NCBI GenBank assembly: GCA_963667315.1
Contig: OY763325.1
Span: 1,798,001-1,862,000, forward strand
Source of the DNA: DAINPP01 sp963667315
GTDB lineage: Bacteria > Thermotogota > Thermotogae > MWEM01
Reading direction: 5' to 3'
DNA: 64,000 bases
A program made the position numbers and the translations under genes. Below the pieces are notes generated by a model. That model saw only the letters and a program-made list of their open reading frames with translations, did no database searches and had not been told where the DNA came from. Below, piece after piece: positions 55,183 through 62,347 of this stretch (within the stretch, counting starts at the first letter, position 1; every line of letters starts with the position of its first letter).

Positions 55183-55590
55183 ATGCTCACACAATTAAAT
55201 GAAGAACAGAAAATGATTTATTTTATGTATTTACTAGGCATTGGATTAGAGTCTATTGACGCAAGAGATTTACAGAAAATCGAGGAATTTTTATTCAAAC
55301 ACAAAGAATACTATGAGGACATCAAGAAAGAATTTCAGATTATCCAGAGATTATTTGAAGTAAAAATCAAAACTCTAGCTGAGGAAAATTTATCCTTTGA
55401 AAAAATGGATAGCTATGATAGAGAGGAGGTGACTATAATGTTTGACTATTGGAAAAATTCTCCTCCCCACTCTTCAAATAAAGAAAAAGATTATATCATA
55501 ATCAAGTGCCCTCTGGGTTATGAAGAAGATGATGATTGCTTAATTGTAAAAATCCCTAAAAAAAGAGTTGAAAAAAAATTTACTGCATAA
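55183..55590 (+). CDS. Truncated zinc-finger-type protein with lost metal ligands (A3)
   Basis: 135 residues, start after AAAGGAGG. The first 45 residues match A4 (MIYFMYLLGIGLESIDARDL against NIYFQYLSGINLKSIDAAEL). Where A4 has zinc ligands H37, C41 and C44, this protein has Phe36, His40 and Tyr43, so zinc cannot bind in the same way. The C-terminal domain is short (DYIIIKCPLGYEEDDDCLIV). It is placed directly before the sigma-like gene at 55806, as A4 is before another. It may be a metal-independent variant or a decaying copy. Confidence 0.65.
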   Translation: MLTQLNEEQKMIYFMYLLGIGLESIDARDLQKIEEFLFKHKEYYEDIKKEFQIIQRLFEVKIKTLAEENLSFEKMDSYDREEVTIMFDYWKNSPPHSSNKEKDYIIIKCPLGYEEDDDCLIVKIPKKRVEKKFTA

Positions 55591-55658
55591 TTCATAAGAT
55601 TTCTATCTGTTCCCTTGTCCTGATTTAAAATTTCAAAATCTCTAAGGAGGTTGATTTT

Positions 55659-55670
55659 ATGGCTGTTTAA
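55659..55670 (+). other. Three-codon reading frame behind a strong ribosome site
   Basis: CTAAGGAGG, 8 bases, then ATG GCT GTT TAA. It is probably the beginning of a lost gene, or a leader peptide for the sigma-like gene 135 bases downstream. Unproven. Confidence 0.3.
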
Positions 55671-55805
55671 ATTCGTTCTAATTACCAATTACAAATAACA
55701 ACGGGTATATACATTAGTACCAAATCGAGAATATAAGTATCTTAACTTAACCATTCTAAATTTGGCTCTTCCAGGCATTACCGGAAAAGTCTCAAAGGAG
55801 GGACT

Positions 55806-57044
55806 ATGAGAAAAAACGACTTAAGAAGTGATGATTTTGATCCCCATGAGAGTAAAGAGTATTTAATAATCTCATTGAGGGAACAATTTCTGAACAAATA
55901 CTACAGATTATGGAGAAATAAGAATCAACAAGTATCAATACGGAATCTAAAAAAGATTTCTGCAAACAGATTCAAAACAGAGGCAGAGCAGAATCTTGCT
56001 TATACAAGGTTGGCACAGGATTTTGGTTTTGATGAAAAAGCTAGTGAAACAGAAAATACTCTTCAACTGACTAAAGATTTTGTTTATTACTTTGCCAATG
56101 ATTTTTTCAAAACCGTTGTGTTAAGTTTGACGGACAAGCAAATGAAGAAATATTTTTTCGAGCTTGATGAAAGAAAGGAAAAAATATTCGATCCGGTGAA
56201 AAACAAACTTTTATTGTTTTTCACCGCGTTGGGAAGCAATTCTGCTTTAGCATGTTTAATAAAAGATAATTCAAGCATGATTAAAGGCGTTTTCATGAAG
56301 CAATCAAGTAAACATGTAAAAAATGAAGTGATGGATGTAATCACTCATTATTGGGCTCTGTTGAGAGAAATCAGTAAGACTTTCAAATATTATTTCCCCC
56401 AAAAACCTATGGGATGGTTCATTAAATGTATCAAAACTGAGCTGTTTAAGAAGAATTACATCATTGAGATTAATCCTAATTCTTCTCAGATAGATGAATC
56501 CACAGAAGATCCAATAGAGATAAATGAAAATATTAATGTCCGTAAAAACGGATTCGGGAGACAGAATCCAGACTCAATTGCATTCTGGCAACTTATCGGA
56601 GAAGAATTTTTTCGGATAATTTTGTTAGATACAAACTATGGATATGTCTGGAAAAGGCTTAATTATGTATTGAAACTTTTTGATTTTAAACCTAGTGACG
56701 TGCTAATAGATTATCATGACAAAACAATAGCCGATATAGTTGAAAAGATTAAAGAGTGGTTAAGTGATATTCTTTCATTGGATGATGATGAATTAAAAAT
56801 ACTTTTTGAGGTAATCGAGGTTGAGATTCATAAAACCATCCCCGATACCGTTCCAATTAAAGATCATAAAACGTGGAAAACATTAAAAGAATTTCAAAAT
56901 TCATCTATTCCAATCAAAGATTTGCGCTTAACCCTCTTCGTTCAGGATGAAAATCCAACAATTCTTTCTGGCTGGAATGCCAGACTTGCGAAACGTTTAA
57001 AAAAGTTTCTCAAAAATTCCGGTTATGATATAAACGACTTTTGA
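55806..57044 (+). CDS. Sigma-70-like protein 1
   Basis: 412 residues, start after AAAGGAGG. A divergent sigma factor. The N-terminal helical part (about 15-130) shares SKEYLIISLREQFLNKYY and LSLTDKQMKKYFFELDERK with the other three. A region-2-like part (about 144-225) has VMDVITHYWALLREI and MGWFIKCIKTEL. A putative helix-turn-helix lies at about 278-320 (YVWKRLNYVLKLFDFKPSDV), and a C-terminal motif has DLRLTLF and SGWNARLAKRLKK. The family's shape is region 2, HTH and tail. Family identity is inferred from the clearer paralogue at 60459. Confidence 0.65.
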   Translation: MRKNDLRSDDFDPHESKEYLIISLREQFLNKYYRLWRNKNQQVSIRNLKKISANRFKTEAEQNLAYTRLAQDFGFDEKASETENTLQLTKDFVYYFANDFFKTVVLSLTDKQMKKYFFELDERKEKIFDPVKNKLLLFFTALGSNSALACLIKDNSSMIKGVFMKQSSKHVKNEVMDVITHYWALLREISKTFKYYFPQKPMGWFIKCIKTELFKKNYIIEINPNSSQIDESTEDPIEINENINVRKNGFGRQNPDSIAFWQLIGEEFFRIILLDTNYGYVWKRLNYVLKLFDFKPSDVLIDYHDKTIADIVEKIKEWLSDILSLDDDELKILFEVIEVEIHKTIPDTVPIKDHKTWKTLKEFQNSSIPIKDLRLTLFVQDENPTILSGWNARLAKRLKKFLKNSGYDINDF

Positions 57045-57062
57045 TTTCAATCTTCCCCTTCT

Positions 57063-57089
57063 AGCCCGTGACTCAAACGGGCTTTTTTT
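57063..57089 (+). terminator. Terminator of sigma-like gene 1
   Basis: AGCCCGT (57063-57069) with ACGGGCT (57077-57083) and six T. Confidence 0.85.
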
Positions 57090-57143
57090 CCAAGATAACA
57101 TTTCTTTATTTTTCATTAAATAATGTAATACCAAGGCCCTCTT

Positions 57144-57184
57144 TTTCTTTTTATCCAACTTTTAGAGTGCACTTCAATTCCCCC
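57144..57184. repeat. Direct repeat, left copy (41 bases)
   Basis: It shares TTTCTTTTTATCCA, CTTTT, GAGTGCA and ATTCCCC in the same order with 61791-61831, about 36 of 41 positions identical. The pair encloses the last four large genes of the locus. Confidence 0.7.
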
Positions 57185-57377
57185 TATTTAATAGTATAAT
57201 CACATATAAATAAAAACAAGAAAGCATTTAACTTAAAATCTCTTCCACAGCCTTTTACGTTAATATTGTTTTACTCATCAAAACAATATATTTTTCTCTC
57301 TTCCATCTTGCAATATTCTTTGTTTTTTTTTCTACAAAAAAGTAGAGACATATTTTAACAGAAGGGGTTGAAGAAAT

Positions 57378-58091
57378 ATGAACGGAAAACAATTACTAAG
57401 CAATTCGATTTATATTTTCATTGATTTTAAGTTTGGAGAATTTCTTGAGAAAGCAGGTTTGAAACGAAACAACTTACTCGTCAATACTAATAATTTTCTT
57501 AAAAAGGTCGAAAAAGTCGATGGTTTTTATTTCCCAAAAGCTAGTTTAATTGACCTGAACAGCTGGATGCCCACAGTCACTGAAAAGAGCAAGTTTAATC
57601 ATTTTGCCGCATTACAAATTTTGGGATTTCAAAACCTCGAAAATTATTTCATTGATCTTGAAACGGAGAAAGAAATCCTAAACACTGTATTTCAAGGGAA
57701 TTCTGGCCCCCCTTGGTGGATTATTTGCTATATTGGTTATGCTTGTAAATTTTCATCACAACTAATCGTAGAACATTTAAAAGGGAAAAAACTTGAGGAG
57801 GTTTACCGGAAGTTTAGGGGTGGGGTCAACCAGGATATTTTCACCCTTTTTGGTAATGATTCAAAAGAATTATTCTCGAAACTCGAATCAGATCTCAATC
57901 AAACACTTGAGTACAATTTAAGCGTAAATAATTTAGAAAAGAAGAAGCATTTTTATCCGTTCAAAGATACCCGTTCAGGTGATATAAATTTTGATATTTT
58001 ATTCCAAAGTGAAGAACCATCAGATTTGATCATTGAGTGGATTTTTAACCTCGCCTATAATGCATCAAAGATATATATTAAAACACATTAA
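57378..58091 (+). CDS. Sigma-like protein lacking region 2 (internally deleted paralogue)
   Basis: 237 residues, start after GAAGGGG. The N-terminal QLLSNSIYIFIDFKFGEFL matches the start of the protein at 60459 (ELLSRSIYMEFRLKYKKLL), followed by the NYFIDLETEKEI segment that all four share. The next 110 residues of the paralogues, which hold sigma region 2, are absent. The sequence resumes at PPWWIICYIGYACKF, the putative helix-turn-helix start, and ends with the conserved tail tryptophan (IEWIFNLAYN). It cannot bind core polymerase through region 2, so it may be a decoy or decay product. Confidence 0.65.
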   Translation: MNGKQLLSNSIYIFIDFKFGEFLEKAGLKRNNLLVNTNNFLKKVEKVDGFYFPKASLIDLNSWMPTVTEKSKFNHFAALQILGFQNLENYFIDLETEKEILNTVFQGNSGPPWWIICYIGYACKFSSQLIVEHLKGKKLEEVYRKFRGGVNQDIFTLFGNDSKELFSKLESDLNQTLEYNLSVNNLEKKKHFYPFKDTRSGDINFDILFQSEEPSDLIIEWIFNLAYNASKIYIKTH

Positions 58092-58113
58092 GATACCCTT
58101 GCGTTTTTAACAA

Positions 58114-58209
58114 CATGATCACTTATTGTTTTTCATTTTTTAACACTTATGAGTGCGGATTTTATCATTTCAAATACTATATATAGTATCTAAAAAAGGA
58201 GTGATCATG
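58114..58209. repeat. Inverted repeat bounding 96 bases
   Basis: CATGATCACT (58114-58123) and AGTGATCATG (58200-58209) are perfect inverse copies. The right arm covers the ribosome site and ATG of the 36-codon frame. Folding of an RNA could hide that start. Confidence 0.65.
58174..58189. promoter_or_regulatory. 16-base perfect palindrome
   Basis: ATACTATATATAGTAT reads the same on both strands and contains a TATATA. It lies upstream of the A4 gene; a possible operator or -10 region. Confidence 0.5.
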
Positions 58210-58317
58210 TTGGCTATGTATATATTTAAAAGTTCTGAAATCGCTTTAACCGACGTTAAAAAATGGAATATTTTATTCCTATCGAATTTTCAGATTTTAA
58301 CTTTGAAACCCACTTAA
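58207..58317 (+). CDS. 36-codon reading frame upstream of A4
   Basis: ATG after AAAAAAGGAG at a short distance; product MLAMYIFKSSEIALTDVKKW and on to TLKPT. No family. Because its start lies in an inverted-repeat arm it might be a regulated leader peptide. Low certainty. Confidence 0.35.
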   Translation: MLAMYIFKSSEIALTDVKKWNILFLSNFQILTLKPT

Positions 58318-58424
58318 TATTCTTCTCCAGATTAAGTATTTTTAATACAAATATCTTTGACTTTTGTATTATTTCTTTTCATAAAGATTTGATTCGGATC
58401 ATTAATAATTAAGGGGTGACTTGT

Positions 58425-59114
58425 ATGAATGAAAACTGTTTGGATGATCGTGAGAAAAACATATACTTCCAGTATTTGTCAGGAATTAATTTAAAATCTA
58501 TAGATGCTGCAGAACTTATGCGGATAGAAATGCATCTATTTGAATGCAAAGAATGCTATGAACAGGTAAAAAAAGAATATAAACTCATTAAATTTCTTCA
58601 GAACTGGTCATTTGAAGGACACGCTCAAACAGTTAAACTTTTCAATTTCATTGAAAATTTGAGAAATTACTACGAAGAGGAAAATGACGAAAAGAAAAAA
58701 AATTTAATTGAGAAATTACTTCAATCTGACTTTGATTATCGCGGAAGAGGTTTTGATGAATTTCTGAATAAACGTAAAGAAAAAGAGACTTTTAAATTCA
58801 AATATTTCTTTACAATAGAAGTGGAAAAAACCAAAGAAAATTCACAAAAACTAAAAATTTTAGATGAAAAAAAATCGGCTGAAGAATTCGTCTTATGCTA
58901 TAAAGATAATTATCTCTTGATCAAATCTAGAACTGACAATTTTGCTGGAACCGATACACCTTTTGGGATATTGTCTTCTGTCAACAAAGAGAATAATTAT
59001 CTAAAATTAAAGCAATTTACTCCAACAGACGAAAGTCCTCAATTATCCTTTTTATGTCTAACTCCTGGAAGATATAATCTGTATATTGAGGAGAATATTT
59101 CAGCTAGCAAATAG
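58425..59114 (+). CDS. Zinc-finger protein A4
   Basis: 229 residues from the ATG at 58425 (AAGGGG 8 bases upstream). Residues 37-44 are HLFECKEC, giving H-x3-C-x2-C as in A1 and A2. A helical middle (LFNFIENLRNYYEEEN, KKNLIEKLLQ) and a diverged C-terminal domain (FVLCYKDNYLLIKSR ... GRYNLYIEENIS) match the A1/A2 layout with weaker identity. It precedes the sigma-like gene at 59308, the arrangement typical of anti-sigma and sigma pairs. No membrane helix. Confidence 0.7.
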   Translation: MNENCLDDREKNIYFQYLSGINLKSIDAAELMRIEMHLFECKECYEQVKKEYKLIKFLQNWSFEGHAQTVKLFNFIENLRNYYEEENDEKKKNLIEKLLQSDFDYRGRGFDEFLNKRKEKETFKFKYFFTIEVEKTKENSQKLKILDEKKSAEEFVLCYKDNYLLIKSRTDNFAGTDTPFGILSSVNKENNYLKLKQFTPTDESPQLSFLCLTPGRYNLYIEENISASK

Positions 59115-59137
59115 GAACTGGAGGGGGTTAAAGTTAA

Positions 59138-59194
59138 ATGCTAAGTCATAAATCGTGCAGTGTAGAGTTTTCTGCGTATTTCGGCTATTCTTGA
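59138..59194 (+). other. 18-codon frame behind GGAGGGGG
   Basis: ATG with a strong Shine-Dalgarno, product MLSHKSCSVEFSAYFGYS. Its local context AAAGTTAAATG repeats the start context of the sigma-like gene at 59308 (GAAGTTAAATG). Possibly a duplicated start or a leader peptide. Confidence 0.3.
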
Positions 59195-59307
59195 CTGACA
59201 TAGAGCCGTTCAAGGAGCTGAGTTTCATAAATGTTAAAATGAAATACCGTCTCAGTCTTTTATGTTCTATATGTCACTCAAGTATTGATTGTGTGAGGTG
59301 AAGTTAA

Positions 59308-60375
59308 ATGAACATAGAAATGCGGAAGTATTTACTTCAAAGCTTTATCAAGTTTTTCATTTTAAATCATTCTGAACTTCTAAGGCGTTTTTCAGATGAC
59401 GAAGAAATTGTTAATCTTTGTTTTAAAGAGGTTTTAAGTGTTCTCAGCGATCAGGAAATAGAAGTTTTATGCAATGATCCACAAAAAAGATTTGATTTAC
59501 TGAAGCTCGAAAGAGTTAACGATAGGATATATTTCGAGTTAATAAAACAAGGGAATCATAATGCGATTTCTGACTTAATGAAATCCTATACACCTCAGAT
59601 CAGATTCTATTTCTATAGTTTACTCGGAAAAAAATTCATTTACTGCAACAGAAATATTGTGAATGATGTAATTGATTCTGAATGGTGTAAACTTTGGCTT
59701 TACAGAGAGAATTATGATTACTCAATTGCCAGTTTCGTTACTTATTTCATCCGCATAGTCTATAATGCTTTGCGCGAAATTGAAAGAAAACTTTCTAATG
59801 ATGCTCAGGTTATTATATGGCTTTCTTCCAAGAAGAAGACAGAAAATGTGTTTATTGATGATCCTATTGAGTATCTTGGTTTTAGAAATTGCGCATTATG
59901 TCCACGGACACCAGAAAATATATGTGTGGATTACCATGAAGGACAAATTGTTTTAGGGTATTTATTTAAAACGAGATTAGCACCTGTTTGGAAAATCATT
60001 TTATATGGAATTATGATCAGTAATTACAAGATCGGTTATATTGTTCAAGAGCTTTCTGAACATAATATGTATCAGTTGTTGAGTATTTTGAAAACAGAAA
60101 TCTCAAACACTCTTCCTGAATCTGTTGACTATTTATCATGGCTCTTCAGAGAAATACATGAAGATATTGAACAAACACCATCTGATTTATTTTCAAAATT
60201 CGGGGGCAAATCAGATAAGAAAATAGCACAATATACCCATATTCCTGTGAAACATATAAAACTGAAAGATTTGATCAAGGGGGAACAGACTTTAAGTAAC
60301 TGGAAGTTTGCAATAAAAAGGACATTAAGAAAGCATCGTCTACGTCAAATTATCGAAGAAAAAGTTTTTTTTTAG
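59308..60375 (+). CDS. Sigma-70-like protein 2
   Basis: 355 residues. The N-terminal shared part (KYLLQSFIKFFILNHSELL, VLSVLSDQEIEVLCNDPQKR) precedes a sigma region-2-like stretch (about 79-164): IKQGNHNAISDLMKSYTPQI, NDVIDSEWCKLWLYRE, IASFVTYFIRIVYNALREIE. That order of a D/E-rich helix, W, then T-Y-x-x-R-I-x-x-N is typical of ECF region 2. Then comes a helix-turn-helix-like part at 225-265 (VWKIILYGIMISNYKIGYIV) and a C-terminal motif with LSNWKFAIKRTLRKHR. The gene follows A4. Confidence 0.72.
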   Translation: MNIEMRKYLLQSFIKFFILNHSELLRRFSDDEEIVNLCFKEVLSVLSDQEIEVLCNDPQKRFDLLKLERVNDRIYFELIKQGNHNAISDLMKSYTPQIRFYFYSLLGKKFIYCNRNIVNDVIDSEWCKLWLYRENYDYSIASFVTYFIRIVYNALREIERKLSNDAQVIIWLSSKKKTENVFIDDPIEYLGFRNCALCPRTPENICVDYHEGQIVLGYLFKTRLAPVWKIILYGIMISNYKIGYIVQELSEHNMYQLLSILKTEISNTLPESVDYLSWLFREIHEDIEQTPSDLFSKFGGKSDKKIAQYTHIPVKHIKLKDLIKGEQTLSNWKFAIKRTLRKHRLRQIIEEKVFF

Positions 60376-60406
60376 ACAAGGAATTACGTTTTTAATGTCT
60401 TTTCCT

Positions 60407-60440
60407 GTACTATCCCTCCATTTGTATGGCGGGGTAGTAC
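60407..60440 (+). promoter_or_regulatory. Hairpin before sigma-like gene 3
   Basis: GTACTATCCCTCCAT (60407-60421) and ATGGCGGGGTAGTAC (60426-60440) pair with one mismatch and one wobble around TTGT. No T run follows on the plus strand, so it is not a normal terminator. It sits 18 bases before the start and could regulate translation or RNA stability. Confidence 0.6.
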
Positions 60441-60458
60441 AAAAAGGGGGGCGTAACA

Positions 60459-61529
60459 ATGAATAGCAATTCTGATTGTAAAAGAGATAAATATACTGCA
60501 AGAGAACTTCTTTCGCGAAGTATTTATATGGAGTTCAGACTGAAATACAAAAAGCTATTGACACCATCAGCACAAACTGAGGAAGAAAAAAAGAATATTA
60601 TGTCTTCACTAAGAGAAGTTGTAGAAACTATAGTCAGGCAACTCAGCGACAAAGAAGTTAATTATTACATAGATAACATCGACGATAGAAAGAAATTAGC
60701 TAATCGAATTAGGGATTATGCGCTTCTTTCCCTAGGAAGTGAAAATAAGGTTTTGGCAACAACACTTCTGATCAAACTCTACTCTGGATTTATCAGAAAG
60801 GTAGCTTTGCATACTTATTTAGATTATGAAATATCATTGAACTCGAATTCTTTCGAAGAAGTTGTTACTGATGTAATCTCAAAACTCTGGACAATTCGAA
60901 ACACATATAATCCAATAAAAGGTACGTTTTCAACTTGGCTGGCAGCAATAATCCGAAATAATATCAGACACAATCAACTTGTTAGAAATAGAGTTTCATT
61001 AATTAGTTTGGATAAAAATTCAAATGATTCTGATTTTGATGATTTTGAAAATTATATTTATCAAATAGAAAGTCAAAAATTGTTCACCTCTCCCGATGTG
61101 ATTTTTGCAATAGAGTATTACGCGGAATCTGTTTTTATTGAGATATTTAAGGAACCAGTATCCTATCCGTGGCAGATGATTTGTTTTTTGTTAAAAATAA
61201 TAGGATACAGACCAAAATCTATTGTTGATCAATTCTCTGACTTAACACTCAGCCAGATTACAAAAAGTTTAAAAACAGACTTTAAAATAATCAGTCGGTT
61301 TGAAAATGCTTTTATTGATAAATCTTTTGAACCATTTGAATCTAATTTAGAAATTAAGTTAAGTTCCGAGAATTCCCCAACTTTTTATTACAAAAATCTT
61401 AAACTTTTTATCGGAAAAAGAACTGGTGACATTGAGTTGAATAATTTTTTTGGTAAATCACCTTCAAAATCTGTCAGTGAGTGGGCTTTAAAAGTCAGTC
61501 ATAAATTGAGTTTAAAATTTGCAGAATAA
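60459..61529 (+). CDS. Sigma-70-like protein 3 (clearest member)
   Basis: 356 residues, start after GGGGGGCG. Region 2 is unmistakable at about 97-185: LIKLYSGFIRKVALHTYL, then FEEVVTDVISKLWTIRNTYN, GTFSTWLAAIIRNNIRHNQL, NRVSLISLD. This is the pattern of ECF sigma region 2, including the F-x-T-W-L-x-x-I-x-R-N core. Downstream (233-275) is PWQMICFLLKIIGYRPKSIV and LTLSQITKSLK, a probable helix-turn-helix replacing region 4. The C-terminal tail has SEWALKVS. It recruits RNA polymerase to unknown promoters. Confidence 0.78.
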   Translation: MNSNSDCKRDKYTARELLSRSIYMEFRLKYKKLLTPSAQTEEEKKNIMSSLREVVETIVRQLSDKEVNYYIDNIDDRKKLANRIRDYALLSLGSENKVLATTLLIKLYSGFIRKVALHTYLDYEISLNSNSFEEVVTDVISKLWTIRNTYNPIKGTFSTWLAAIIRNNIRHNQLVRNRVSLISLDKNSNDSDFDDFENYIYQIESQKLFTSPDVIFAIEYYAESVFIEIFKEPVSYPWQMICFLLKIIGYRPKSIVDQFSDLTLSQITKSLKTDFKIISRFENAFIDKSFEPFESNLEIKLSSENSPTFYYKNLKLFIGKRTGDIELNNFFGKSPSKSVSEWALKVSHKLSLKFAE

Positions 61530-61840
61530 ATAAACTACTCATTCTTTAACTTTTCAAATTTAAGGTAAATATGGTCATTCTGGCTAATCTGGAACTTATT
61601 TCTAAAACTCAATTTGCTGAGGTTGCTTATCCTCATCACCTTAGAATGCATATGTGGATAACAAATTATTTATGTACTAAAAAAAGGGATTGGATCAAGG
61701 AAAATTAATCAGATACAGGTTAAAATTCTAACGGTATTTTTATTTATGATAAAATCCCTATTGAACCTTCATTTTTAACTTAAAGGATTTTTTCTTTTTA
61801 TCCAGCTTTTGGAGTGCATTTCCGATTCCCCGATCCTTTT
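61530..61840. other. Intergenic stretch between the sigma locus and fumarase genes
   Basis: AT-rich; contains the right direct repeat (61791-61831) and nothing else recognisable. It marks a clear shift back to higher GC. Confidence 0.6.
61791..61831. repeat. Direct repeat, right copy (41 bases)
   Basis: Counterpart of 57144-57184, same orientation, about 4.6 kb away. It ends 10 bases before the fumarase beta gene end. Confidence 0.7.
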
Positions 61841-62347
61841 TTATTTCTCCCAGATCGTCACCCCATCCGCGTCTATCGCCACGACGAGTGGAAAGTCCTC
61901 CACCTCTATACGCTGTATCGCCTCACTCTGAAGGTCTTCGTACAGGATGACTTCATGTGTCTTGACCCTTGAAGCGAGAGCCGCTGCCGCACCGCTTGGG
62001 GTGAGGAAGTAGCAGGTCTTGTGCAGACTGCACGCCTGTGCTGCATTTGCCGTTCGCTTGCCCTTTCCCACCGTTCCGATAACACCGTTTTTGAACAGCA
62101 TATCCAGGAACTTGTCCATTCGCTGGCTGGTTGTGGGACCGATGGCGCCTATGGTTTCACCACGGGGTGTTTTGGCGGGGCCTGCGTAGAAGATCAGTTT
62201 GTCCTTGAGATCAAGCGGAAGCTGTCCCGTTCTTGAAAAGTATTCCAGGAGTCTTTTCTGGGCGGCATCACGCATGATGATGATTTCACCTGTGTAGTTT
62301 ATCTGTGTTCCGGCTTTCTGTTTTTTGATGTCGGGGTTGTTATTCAT
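61841..62347 (-). CDS. Fumarate hydratase class I, beta subunit
   Basis: 168 residues. The C-terminal swivelling half of iron-sulfur fumarase/tartrate dehydratase. It has IFYAGPAKTPRGETIGAIGP, TTSQRMDKFLDML with the GPTT-S-R-M-D substrate motif, and LTPSGAAAALASRV. It works with the alpha subunit encoded just upstream, overlapping by 8 bases. Reaction: fumarate plus water to malate. Confidence 0.92.
   Translation of the reverse strand: MNNNPDIKKQKAGTQINYTGEIIIMRDAAQKRLLEYFSRTGQLPLDLKDKLIFYAGPAKTPRGETIGAIGPTTSQRMDKFLDMLFKNGVIGTVGKGKRTANAAQACSLHKTCYFLTPSGAAAALASRVKTHEVILYEDLQSEAIQRIEVEDFPLVVAIDADGVTIWEK

Larger units (their letters stand above)
57045..57377. other. Intergenic stretch with terminator and long direct repeat
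   Basis: It contains the terminator at 57063 and the left 41-base direct repeat at 57144, plus a TATAAT-like box near 57190. I see no gene. Confidence 0.6.
58092..58424. other. Intergenic stretch with inverted repeats and a short frame
   Basis: It contains the inverted repeat 58114-58209, the 16-base palindrome at 58174-58189 and a 36-codon frame at 58207. Nothing else is recognisable. Confidence 0.6.

Noticed and set aside
40701..61529. CRISPR array or Cas7-11/gRAMP genes to match Craspase
   Set aside because: No regularly spaced repeats and no protein of suitable length or motif are present in this window; they could lie elsewhere but are not seen here.
57144..61831. Insertion sequence with target duplication
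   Set aside because: The 41-base direct repeats are too long for a normal target duplication and no transposase or terminal inverted repeat is found between them.
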